Shown one piece after another: positions 7,483-13,659 of a stretch of DNA of 13,659 nt (its first letter is position 1; every line of letters begins with the position of its first letter). This DNA is from an uncultured Pseudomonadota bacterium (GTDB taxonomy: Bacteria; Myxococcota; UBA796), in contig CAJWHX010000043.1 in assembly GCA_913040875.1 (NCBI GenBank), positions 1 to 13,659 of the forward strand. The letters run 5' to 3'. Position numbers and translations under genes: made by a program. The notes under the pieces are model-generated. The model was not told the origin of the DNA and made no database searches. It saw only the letters and a list, made by a program, of their open reading frames with translations.

Positions 7483-8531
7483 GGAGTCCACTCCATGCTT
7501 AGAATGCTACCCTCAAAGGTCGATTCAGCTGTCGCTAGGTTTCCGCCGACAGCATACCAATATTGTGTATCATCAACGATGTGCACAGCTGCGGCATGCA
7601 GAATGTGTGTCGTGACGGGTACAGGTTCAACAGTCTGCCCAGTGGCGTTTAGGAGTTGACTGTAGCCCATTTCTCCGACCAGTAGACTGTTGCCAGATGC
7701 ATCGGTTGCAATACCGTTGATTCCGGCGATCAATTGAGTTGGTGTATCCAGTACCCCATTCTGTCCAGTGACGTAGAGTCCTGTTCCTCGTCCACCTACA
7801 ATTTGTACAGTAGAGTCATTCGGTGTTGCGATTGCCGTAATTAGATCTTGAGTGAGTCCGGTGGGTACGGCTGTCAAGTCATCGAGTGTCCCATACAAGA
7901 GCGCCCCTGATGTCCCAACCATCCAGTACTGTTCTCCATCAAAAGCAACCTTAAACAGATTGTTCAATCCGTCCAGCTCGTCAGGCAACGGATGGGAGGT
8001 CCACACGTCATTTTGGAAGGAATACACGATCCCTTCATCGCCGCCCCAGCGTGATGAGCCACCAACTGCGACAACGGTAGCGCCATTGTCGACTACAACC
8101 AATCCCCAAATTGCCTCTTCAATATCGAGACTGTAATCGACCCATACTGCACCATCCCAGTGCAATATGCTGCCGTATAAACCGCCCACCCACATGTTTG
8201 TACTGGTGCCATCTGCCCAATTGAGGAGAGGGGTACCTTCTGGAAGTTCTAAGGGTTCGAACCCTTTGATGGCGTTTCCAACCTTAATGGATCCAGCGGT
8301 TGGTTGACCTCCCACTAGCCACAACTCTTCTGGCGTGTCTGAAGGGATATGAGCCCTTAGCCAGGCACCGTCTTGGTCGGTAGATGCGATTGATTCCCAG
8401 TTTGGTTTGCCCGGTGGGTCTGTTGTTGCTACGCCGCTGTCTTTGTTGGAAGAGCCTCGACATGCCATCGATAACAAACAAAAGATACTGACATGCGTAA
8501 ACCGTGTATGGCTCAAATAATTCGGTTGCAT
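7479..8531 (-). CDS. Predicted lipoprotein with beta-propeller-like repeats
   Basis: 350 residues. The N-terminus has a basic/polar segment, a hydrophobic run and the lipobox LSMAC (lipidated Cys24), followed by a flexible GSSNKDSGVATTDPPGK linker; this predicts a lipid-anchored envelope protein. The rest is a series of roughly 45-50-residue beta-rich repeats of the form LWLVGG...ILHWDGAVW...VVAVGG...YWMVGTSGALLYG...VQIVGGRGTGLYV...SLLVGEMG, as in kelch- or BNR-like propellers. No catalytic motif was recognised. The stop is in an ATGA overlap with the double di-heme oxidoreductase, so the two are very likely co-translated and may act together at the periplasmic membrane face. The ATG at 8531 has GAGG only 1 nt upstream, an unusually close spacing, so the exact start is uncertain. 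It diverges from pepP across 113 nt. Confidence 0.8.
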   Translation of the reverse strand: MQPNYLSHTRFTHVSIFCLLSMACRGSSNKDSGVATTDPPGKPNWESIASTDQDGAWLRAHIPSDTPEELWLVGGQPTAGSIKVGNAIKGFEPLELPEGTPLLNWADGTSTNMWVGGLYGSILHWDGAVWVDYSLDIEEAIWGLVVVDNGATVVAVGGSSRWGGDEGIVYSFQNDVWTSHPLPDELDGLNNLFKVAFDGEQYWMVGTSGALLYGTLDDLTAVPTGLTQDLITAIATPNDSTVQIVGGRGTGLYVTGQNGVLDTPTQLIAGINGIATDASGNSLLVGEMGYSQLLNATGQTVEPVPVTTHILHAAAVHIVDDTQYWYAVGGNLATAESTFEGSILSMEWTP

Positions 8532-8644
8532 ACCTCATAATAACAAATTTGAGTGCTTTTGACGAAGGGATAGAACCGATTTGATTGCCAATAGTCTATC
8601 GGTAGGGATATGTATACGATGAATATATTTTATGTGAGAGTCAA
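8532..8644. promoter_or_regulatory. Divergent promoter region between the lipoprotein/oxidoreductase operon and pepP
   Basis: 113 nt between two divergent gene runs, AT-rich close to pepP. Candidate plus-strand elements (TTGCCA, then TATGTA or TATACG downstream) are weak matches, so no precise promoter is called. Confidence 0.4.
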
Positions 8645-9970
8645 ATGAGTCAAGTTCCACAGTTTCCACACATCGTTCAAGCAAATATGCAAGCCTACAT
8701 AGAGGCGCTTGGTGAAGATGCGGCATTGTTTATTTCACCACCCCACGTCACTCGAAGCAACGATACGGAGTACGAGTACAGACAAAGTTCTGATATTTTG
8801 TATCTATGTGGCTGGCGTGATCCGGATATGGCGATGCTCATTAGACCCAAAGCAGATAAGCCAATCGTCATGTTTGTCCAACCCAAAGATCCAAAGCGTG
8901 AAATATGGACTGGTATTCGACCAGGTGTAGAAGGAGCGAAGCGAGATTTTGGCGCCAATGAAGCCTATAATTTCTCAGAGCTGTCAAAACAATTGCCTCA
9001 TTTGCTGATGGGTGTAGAGCGCTTGCATTATGCCTTCGCTGAAAATACTGCGATGGATAAGCTGTTGATGAACTCTATTCAACGGGCGAATCGTCTGGGA
9101 CGGACAAGTGGGTTGGCTGGTCCAGATGTGTTCATTCATCCGAGTCGAACGTTGCATCGTTTGCGTCAGATCAAGTCCGCAGCTGAGATCGAGGTTATGC
9201 GAAAAGCAGTTGCCATCACTAAGGAAGCCCACGAAGAGGCAATGGCCATGACGGCTCCCGGAGTGTTCGAGTATCAGCTTGAAGCCAAGATATCGTATGT
9301 CTTTCGCAGTAATGGAGGTACCGGTCCTGGCTATACATCAATTGTGGGTGGCGGCAACAATGCGGTGATTCTACACTACATCTCGAATGATCAGCCCCTT
9401 CGAGATGGTGATGTTGTCTGCGTGGATGCAGGCTGCGAATTGGGGTCCTACACTGGTGATGTGACGCGTTCATGGCCCGTTAGCGGTAAGTTTACAGACG
9501 GTCAGAGGGACATTTATGAAGCTGTATTGGCTGCCAACGAGGCAGCGATCGCAGCATGTAAACCGGGGATTCGGTATCGAGAGATTCATGAGGCGTCGGT
9601 TCAGTCTTTGACGGAGTCTATGGTTCGATTGGGTCTACTTGAGGGAGAGGTTGATGAAATCATCGCCAATGAAGGGTACAAGAAGTTTTTCATGCACGGT
9701 ACGGGGCACTGGCTCGGAATGGATGTTCATGATGTCGGTCCCTATGTTGACGGTACAGACTCCATTATTGTAGAGGCAGGTATGATCTTGACGGTTGAAC
9801 CTGGTATTTACATCGATACTGAAGATGATTCGGTGCCGGAACGATACAGGGGCATTGGTATTCGTTTGGAGGATGATATTTTGATCACCGCGGATGGATA
9901 TGACAATCTATCGAAAGATATTCCGAAGAGTGTTGAAGCGGTAGAGCGATTGGTGGGAAGTAAAGTCTAA
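8645..9970 (+). CDS. pepP: Xaa-Pro aminopeptidase (aminopeptidase P, M24B)
   Basis: 441 residues, the usual length for aminopeptidase P, a cytosolic di-manganese enzyme that removes the N-terminal residue before proline. The N-terminal creatinase-like domain includes a FRQSSDFLYL-type motif (here YRQSSDILYLCGW, 45-57). The C-terminal pita-bread domain carries all five metal ligands: Asp261 in VDAGCE, Asp272 in TGDVTRSWP, His355 in HGTGHWLGMDVHD, Glu385 in TVEPGIY and Glu409 in IRLEDD. The substrate-site histidines His244 and His362 are also present. The start at 8645 has a GAGAG-type site a few nt upstream and matches the family N-terminus. It is the first gene of an operon: its TAA overlaps the glucokinase ATG (TAATG). 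Confidence 0.95.
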   Translation: MSQVPQFPHIVQANMQAYIEALGEDAALFISPPHVTRSNDTEYEYRQSSDILYLCGWRDPDMAMLIRPKADKPIVMFVQPKDPKREIWTGIRPGVEGAKRDFGANEAYNFSELSKQLPHLLMGVERLHYAFAENTAMDKLLMNSIQRANRLGRTSGLAGPDVFIHPSRTLHRLRQIKSAAEIEVMRKAVAITKEAHEEAMAMTAPGVFEYQLEAKISYVFRSNGGTGPGYTSIVGGGNNAVILHYISNDQPLRDGDVVCVDAGCELGSYTGDVTRSWPVSGKFTDGQRDIYEAVLAANEAAIAACKPGIRYREIHEASVQSLTESMVRLGLLEGEVDEIIANEGYKKFFMHGTGHWLGMDVHDVGPYVDGTDSIIVEAGMILTVEPGIYIDTEDDSVPERYRGIGIRLEDDILITADGYDNLSKDIPKSVEAVERLVGSKV

Positions 9971-10938
9971 TGTGGGTTTTAGTTGGAGATATTGGTGGTT
10001 CGAATATTCGTTTGACCGCATGTCAGATTCTTGGTCGAAAAAAAGTCCAATTGTCCCATTCATTTTCTTGCGAGACAGCCTCTGTTCGAACGCTATCTGA
10101 GGTGGTCAATATGTATCTACGTCGCCATCCGGAATTGTTTTTTGAAAAGGGAGTGTTTGCGGTTGCGGCACCGACGAATGGGACCCATGCATCATTGACC
10201 AATGCAGATTGGCAAGCGAATGTGCACAATCTTCCTTTTCCATCCAGATTGCTGAATGATCTGGAAGCCGCGGGGTGGGGTGTGTTGCAAAAGGACTTGC
10301 CCAAGAAGGTGCTTTGGATGGGGTCTTCTTTGGCTGAAGAGTTGGAGTCCTCTCTACTTGGTGTTGGAACTGGACTCGGGCTCGCACATTGCTTTCCAAA
10401 CAACTCTTTGGTGTCCGCAACTGAATTTGGACATGTATCCTTTGCCCCTTTTGATGCATTGACACTTGAACTGTGGACGTGGTGGAGAGAGCGTACTGGG
10501 CGTCGGTTGACCATTGAAGATGTGTGCTCTGGACGTGGTTTGCAAAATCTTGTGGCGTTCTGTGCTCATCAAGGGATTGAGCAGCCATCAGAATGGAGTC
10601 TCGAAGATACAGATCAAGTTGATTGGGGAGAACGACTTTCAAAGAATGCAGAGTCGCCATTTGCGACTGCCGTATGGGAGTTGTTCTTTGCGATTTTGGG
10701 AGCCGTGTGTGGTGATGTCATCGTCGGAAATCGCAGTCAATATTTGTTTCTATGTGGTGGAGTGGTGGAAAAGAACGTCCATTTATTTACAGAGCATCAA
10801 GAGATTTTTGAACATGCCATGAAAGATAAGGCTCCGATGACGCATCTGGTCGAAGAGGCTTCTGTCCTGTTATTTACGGAGTCTAAGCTTCAGCAGTATG
10901 GATGTGGTATTTGGTATGCACACCAGCAAGAACGTTAG
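9970..10938 (+). CDS. glk: Glucokinase (Glk family)
   Basis: 322 residues, the normal length for bacterial ATP-glucokinase, which phosphorylates glucose to glucose 6-phosphate in the cytosol. The N-terminal phosphate-binding motif is GDIGGSNIRL (6-15). The catalytic aspartate lies in RLLNDLEAAGWGV (Asp97), the second phosphate loop is LLGVGTGLGLAHC (129-141), the sugar-binding Glu and His lie in TEFGHVSFAP (Glu152, His155), and EDVCSGRGLQNL (183-194) and FLCGGVV (260-266) complete the pattern. The start follows directly from the pepP stop (TAATG, 1-nt overlap), so reinitiation is likely. The 3' end overlaps the following glycosyltransferase start. The EFGH variant of the usual E-x-GH motif is mild. 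Confidence 0.92.
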   Translation: MWVLVGDIGGSNIRLTACQILGRKKVQLSHSFSCETASVRTLSEVVNMYLRRHPELFFEKGVFAVAAPTNGTHASLTNADWQANVHNLPFPSRLLNDLEAAGWGVLQKDLPKKVLWMGSSLAEELESSLLGVGTGLGLAHCFPNNSLVSATEFGHVSFAPFDALTLELWTWWRERTGRRLTIEDVCSGRGLQNLVAFCAHQGIEQPSEWSLEDTDQVDWGERLSKNAESPFATAVWELFFAILGAVCGDVIVGNRSQYLFLCGGVVEKNVHLFTEHQEIFEHAMKDKAPMTHLVEEASVLLFTESKLQQYGCGIWYAHQQER

Positions 10939-11632
10939 TTGGATTTTGATACCAGCGCGAAACGAAGAGGCTTCTTTGGCTACGGTCATTGAGGCTGTTC
11001 AAAGAATTGGAGAGCATTCTATTCTGGAGGTGGATTCACTGTCGTCTGATAAGACACCACAAATAGCTAGAGATATGGGGACGACGGTCATTTCATCCAC
11101 TCAAGTTGGATATTTGAATGCATTGCAAACGGGGTATCGATTTTTACTTCAATACACGGACTGTAGTAGCGTCGTACAATTGGATGCCGATGGTCAGCAT
11201 GATCCTCTGCACATTCCTCGATTGCGTGGGCAACTCAAACCCAATTCGTCTACACCACAGTGGGTGGTGGGTAGTCGTGAATGTACCGGTACTCAATCCG
11301 ATGGTACGCTCAGTCTAGCCAATCATTGTCTGCGCTGGTACGTGCAGAGGCTCACCAATCATCGATATGGCGATATTAGCTCAGGGTTTTGGTGTCTAAA
11401 TCGAGCAACTCTGCAACTGTTTTTGACGTTCGCTCCACCCAACCAGTCTGCAGATGCCGCACTGAGGTTCTTTGCAGCAGCTCACGGTTTGTTTCCAATT
11501 GAAGTCCCAACAGAGATGGGACCTCGATTGTCCGGACAGTCCATGCATCAAGGACTGCGCACTCGGTTCAGTCACTTGATCAACATTTACCAAGATATCC
11601 AATGGGTCAATCACAAGCGCTGGGATCGGTAG
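10916..11632 (+). CDS. Family 2 glycosyltransferase (dolichyl-phosphate-mannose/undecaprenyl-phosphate glycosyltransferase-like)
   Basis: 238 residues from the ATG at 10916. The GT-A fold begins with WILIPARNEEASLATVIEAV (9-28), followed by a V-D-S-L-S-S-D-K-T nucleotide-binding stretch (39-47), the metal-binding QLDADGQHDP (88-97), VGSRECTG and the acceptor-side DISSGFWCLNRATLQL segment. There is no C-terminal membrane helix, so it resembles soluble DPM1-type enzymes that transfer a sugar from a nucleotide donor to a lipid phosphate or another acceptor. Substrate is not determinable. The start lies inside glk in a different frame (23-nt overlap); the in-frame ATG at 10898 is an alternative, and neither has a clear ribosome binding site. 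Its 3' end overlaps the convergent acidic lipoprotein gene by 26 bp. Tight spacing with pepP and glk indicates one operon. Confidence 0.85.
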   Translation: MHTSKNVSWILIPARNEEASLATVIEAVQRIGEHSILEVDSLSSDKTPQIARDMGTTVISSTQVGYLNALQTGYRFLLQYTDCSSVVQLDADGQHDPLHIPRLRGQLKPNSSTPQWVVGSRECTGTQSDGTLSLANHCLRWYVQRLTNHRYGDISSGFWCLNRATLQLFLTFAPPNQSADAALRFFAAAHGLFPIEVPTEMGPRLSGQSMHQGLRTRFSHLINIYQDIQWVNHKRWDR

Positions 11633-12134
11633 CCGCACTTCCAACATCGGCATTCGTATCAATGACGAATCCATCTTCGACCAAATCGATATCTCCATTG
11701 CTGTATTCGACGATTAGGTCGACTGTTCCTTCGGGGGCTCCATTCGTGACTTTCACAGTCAAGAGCAACTCATCATAGAGTGGCATAAAGCTGCAGATAG
11801 TCACATCTCCGTATGGGGTGATGCTCACTATTTGTGACCAATCAATCGCATCATCGGACCGAAGGGCGGATAGAAATACATCTCCAGGCGCCGCTTCTCT
11901 TGGCACTGTATAATATGTTCCATCCACATTCTCAGGACCGGAAGTGTCTTCTTCGTTCTCTTCGTATTCTTCGTTCTCTTCTTCGTAATCGTCTCCTTCC
12001 CAGTGCTCTGACTCCTCCCAATCGGATTCATCCCAGCCTGAGTCAGACTCATCCCAGTCTTCTCGTTCAGATTTTTCACTTTCTACGATGATGCACCCTG
12101 TCAATGTGGGCAATAGAAATAAATATTTTGTCAT
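11607..12134 (-). CDS. Lipoprotein with extremely acidic, Trp-spaced linker
   Basis: 175 residues, not a recognised family. The N-terminus MTKYLFLLPTLTGC is a compact lipoprotein signal with lipobox LTGC (Cys14). Residues 18-63 form a low-complexity segment with 27 Asp/Glu out of 46, punctuated by Trp27, Trp34, Trp39 and Trp45 and then Tyr50 and Tyr57; the motif WDESD occurs twice. The remaining ~110 residues look like a single beta-sandwich-like domain: YYTVPREAAPGDVFLSALRS, then VTICSFMPLYDELLLTVKV and GTVDLIVEYSNGDIDLVEDG. Two cysteines (in VTICSF and the penultimate residue) could form a disulfide. The start at 12134 is fixed by GGAGG at 12139-12143. The frame is open to 12188 but upstream codons lack signal features. 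The 3' end overlaps the convergent glycosyltransferase. Confidence 0.8.
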   Translation of the reverse strand: MTKYLFLLPTLTGCIIVESEKSEREDWDESDSGWDESDWEESEHWEGDDYEEENEEYEENEEDTSGPENVDGTYYTVPREAAPGDVFLSALRSDDAIDWSQIVSITPYGDVTICSFMPLYDELLLTVKVTNGAPEGTVDLIVEYSNGDIDLVEDGFVIDTNADVGSAATDPSACD

Positions 12135-12138
12135 GTGT

Positions 12139-12143
12139 CCTCC
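12139..12143 (-). promoter_or_regulatory. Shine-Dalgarno GGAGG of the acidic lipoprotein
   Basis: The reverse strand reads GGAGGACACATG, 4 nt before the ATG at 12134; it decides this start over the ATG at 12188. Confidence 0.65.
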
Positions 12144-12147
12144 ATGT

Positions 12148-12161
12148 TTTAGTATACTAAA
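12148..12161. promoter_or_regulatory. Perfect 14-bp palindrome, possible operator/-10 region
   Basis: TTTAGTATACTAAA is identical to its reverse complement. It lies just upstream of the lipoprotein ribosome binding site, in the divergent region shared with the LOG gene, and contains TATACT, a 5/6 match to a -10 element on the minus strand. A regulator site is an inference; no -35 of good quality was found. Confidence 0.35.
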
Positions 12162-12254
12162 CAAAGCATAATTCCGTTGCATTCCCAAATTTTCTCAAAA
12201 TTAATTTCGGTTTTGCCAATCTTTGTTACATTAAAAGGTCACGTCTTAACAATA

Positions 12255-12260
12255 GGAGAG
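12255..12260 (+). promoter_or_regulatory. Shine-Dalgarno GGAGAG deciding the LOG gene start
   Basis: AGGAGAG lies 3 nt before the ATG at 12264. It supports that start over the in-frame ATG at 12177, which would place 29 extra residues across the divergent promoter region. Confidence 0.6.
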
Positions 12261-12263
12261 CAT

Positions 12264-13097
12264 ATGAGACCTGAAAAAGCCTATAAAAATCTGGATTTTT
12301 TGAACAGTTCCGAAGCCAGAGCCATTCGAATTCTGTGTGAATATGAAGAACCCAAACGTCGTTTTGCAGCCCAGAATGTCGATGACACCATCGTATTCTT
12401 TGGTTCGGCTCGTTCAAAGCCATTGGATGTCGTTGAAGGAGAGATCGCTGATTTAGAACGCAATTTGGCAAGAGAAGATTCCACTGAGCAAAAAGCCAAA
12501 TGGGAAGCCGCACTGAAAAAAGCGCAGTCGGCCAAACGTCTTGCGGAGTATTACGAAAAGACGCGAGAACTTGCACGTCGTATGACTGAGTGGGACATGA
12601 ATCGCAAAGGTAAAAAGCGTTATTACATCTCTACAGGTGGTGGTCCGGGAATGATGGAAGCTGCAAACCGAGGTGCTTCTGAAGTGACCGGTGGGCGCTC
12701 TGTTGGACTCGCAATTTCATTGCCATTTGAAGAAAGCGTCAATCAGTATGTCACCCCAGAACTCGCGTTTGAATTTCACTATTTCTTCACTCGTAAATAC
12801 TGGTTCTTGTATCTCTGTAAGGCGATGGTGATTGCCCCAGGTGGATTTGGAACCCTAGATGAACTTTTTGAAGCATTGACACTTCGTCAGACCCAGAAGA
12901 TCAACAAGCCGATGCCAACCGTACTGTTTGGTTCTGGATACTGGAACGACATCATGAACATTCCAAAGATGGTGGAGTGGGGAACCATTTCCGAGAAGGA
13001 CTTGGATATGTTCATCGTTACCGACTCAGTTGAAGAAGCCTTTGACTATTTGGTTGGTGAAATCGAGGCACTCGAAGCTACGGAGGCTGGAGAGTAA
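12264..13097 (+). CDS. LOG-family (TIGR00730-like, 'lysine decarboxylase'-type) nucleotide phosphoribohydrolase, long form
   Basis: 277 residues, longer than the ~180-200 of classic LOG proteins. Family members hydrolyse nucleoside 5'-monophosphates to base plus ribose 5-phosphate; some release cytokinins. The Rossmann core shows VFFGSAR (44-50), STGGGPGMMEAANRGA (123-138) and the signature PGGFGTLDELFE (192-203), with the usual catalytic Arg/Glu neighbourhood. Between the first strand and the GGGPGMM loop is a highly charged helical insertion, about residues 52-118, with heptad-like Leu/Ala spacing (EIADLERNL..., KWEAALKKAQSAKRLAEYYEK). No true lysine decarboxylase feature (PLP lysine motif) is seen. 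Its TAA overlaps the ferredoxin ATG (TAATG), so the two are translationally linked. Confidence 0.87.
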   Translation: MRPEKAYKNLDFLNSSEARAIRILCEYEEPKRRFAAQNVDDTIVFFGSARSKPLDVVEGEIADLERNLAREDSTEQKAKWEAALKKAQSAKRLAEYYEKTRELARRMTEWDMNRKGKKRYYISTGGGPGMMEAANRGASEVTGGRSVGLAISLPFEESVNQYVTPELAFEFHYFFTRKYWFLYLCKAMVIAPGGFGTLDELFEALTLRQTQKINKPMPTVLFGSGYWNDIMNIPKMVEWGTISEKDLDMFIVTDSVEEAFDYLVGEIEALEATEAGE

Positions 13098-13558
13098 TGA
13101 GTCGCTTCGGACTTCGAAAAAAACTGAAAAGTGTTTTTAGACCACCGAAAAAAGAGATTGTTCGCTACTCTGTGACCTACATCTTGCCTGATGGTACAGA
13201 AAAGACTGTAGAGGCAGAAGAGCGGTACAATCTTCTTATGGCCAGTCAAACCTTGCCTTCTCCAATCGGGACTGGTCGTCGTGCCGGTGGTCCCTGTGTG
13301 GATGGTGGGTGCGGTTCTTGCCGTGTTGAGGTCCTCAATCCTGCAGGACTCACCCCGATGACCGAAGGGGAAAAGTCGACCTTAGACGCCTACGTTGCCG
13401 GAGACCCTCACGAGGGCCGAGACCGCGAACCTGGTGAACCGTACACCGAGTTTACCCGACTCGCCTGTTACACCAAAGTCGTGGGTTCCGGTGCCCGTGT
13501 CCAAGTCGCAGAGTTGGTGGATTTTGAGGCGTTGCAAGGCGAAAAAAACGGGTACTAA
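13097..13558 (+). CDS. Plant-type [2Fe-2S] ferredoxin domain protein
   Basis: 153 residues. The cluster-binding pattern is Cys67-x4-Cys72-x2-Cys75 in GGPCVDGGCGSCRVEV with the fourth ligand Cys124 in RLACYTKV, as in beta-grasp [2Fe-2S] ferredoxins. A basic N-terminal tail (MSRFGLRKKLKSVFRPPKK) precedes the beta-grasp fold, and an acidic/proline-rich insertion of roughly 35 residues (about 88-118) separates the third and fourth cysteines. There is no signal peptide, so a cytosolic electron carrier is expected. It may pass electrons to a reductase or oxygenase encoded elsewhere. The ATG is reached from the LOG stop by a 1-nt overlap, with GGAGAG (13090-13095) acting as a plausible ribosome binding site. 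Confidence 0.88.
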   Translation: MSRFGLRKKLKSVFRPPKKEIVRYSVTYILPDGTEKTVEAEERYNLLMASQTLPSPIGTGRRAGGPCVDGGCGSCRVEVLNPAGLTPMTEGEKSTLDAYVAGDPHEGRDREPGEPYTEFTRLACYTKVVGSGARVQVAELVDFEALQGEKNGY

Positions 13559-13586
13559 GAAATGAGATCGGGGTAAGGTTCTTCGA

Positions 13587-13659
13587 TTATTGCGTTTCAA
13601 TCTCAGTCGGGTACAGAAGTACACCTCCTTCGATTGAACTCACAATATTCTTTGAACTT
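13587..13659 (-). CDS. C-terminal end of an unidentified protein (partial)
   Basis: On the minus strand the frame is open from the right edge to a TAA at 13587-13589 and encodes about 23 residues ending IVSSIEGGVLLYPTEIETQ. The other two minus-strand frames are stopped early. The residue composition looks coding and the placement is convergent to the ferredoxin with a 28-nt gap. The fragment is too short to name the protein. Confidence 0.4.
   Translation of the reverse strand, partial: SSKNIVSSIEGGVLLYPTEIETQ

Noticed and set aside
10023..10660. Overlapping minus-strand open frames of 163 and 184 codons.
   Set aside because: They lie opposite glucokinase and have no recognisable motif, ribosome binding site or operon context.
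13563..13605. Inverted repeat TGAGAT/ATCTCA as a bidirectional terminator after the ferredoxin gene.
   Set aside because: Six-base arms around a loop of about 31 nt without a T run are too weak to call.
13587..13659. Resemblance of the right-edge fragment (GGVLLYPTE) to the start of Sua5/YrdC proteins.
   Set aside because: The frame ends a few codons later, so it is a C-terminus, not the N-terminal motif of that family; too short to support the match.

Overview
The window reads as chromosomal DNA from a Gram-negative bacterium. It carries several exported lipoproteins with lipobox cysteines, a multiheme c-type cytochrome-like protein, GGAGG-type ribosome binding sites, moderate GC by eye, and genes packed on both strands. 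A PfaD-type enoyl reductase, a formylglycine-generating-enzyme-fold protein, a double di-heme oxidoreductase and lipoproteins with low-complexity acidic linkers together suggest a Myxococcota or related deltaproteobacterial lineage. That placement is an inference; no rRNA or other lineage marker is present.

Layout. (1) 1-1287, minus strand: aspartate-semialdehyde dehydrogenase (asd) overlaps and is translationally coupled to the start of a type IIA topoisomerase A subunit (GyrA/ParC), which runs off the left edge. (2) 1288-1579: an AT-rich divergent intergenic region. (3) 1580-3229, plus strand: a lone PfaD-family enoyl reductase. (4) 3238-8531, minus strand, transcribed right to left: a beta-propeller-like lipoprotein, a tandemly duplicated four-CXXCH di-heme oxidoreductase (ATGA overlap with the lipoprotein), a 74-residue small protein, a DUF423 membrane protein, and an FGE-fold protein (ATGA overlap with DUF423). 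(5) 8645-11632, plus strand: a tight operon of Xaa-Pro aminopeptidase P, glucokinase (TAATG junction) and a family 2 glycosyltransferase whose start lies inside glucokinase. (6) 11607-12134, minus strand: a lipoprotein with a very acidic, tryptophan-spaced linker, overlapping the glycosyltransferase tail to tail. (7) 12264-13558, plus strand: a long-form LOG-family protein coupled by TAATG to a plant-type [2Fe-2S] ferredoxin. (8) The right edge probably holds the C-terminal codons of another minus-strand gene.

Most genes are housekeeping or recognisable families. The unusual parts are the double di-heme oxidoreductase with its barely visible export signal and lipoprotein partner, the solitary PfaD with no PUFA synthase beside it, the FGE-fold protein that has lost one of the two canonical cysteines, the LOG-ferredoxin pair, and the acidic-tryptophan lipoprotein. 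No mobile element, CRISPR array, rRNA or convincing tRNA was seen.
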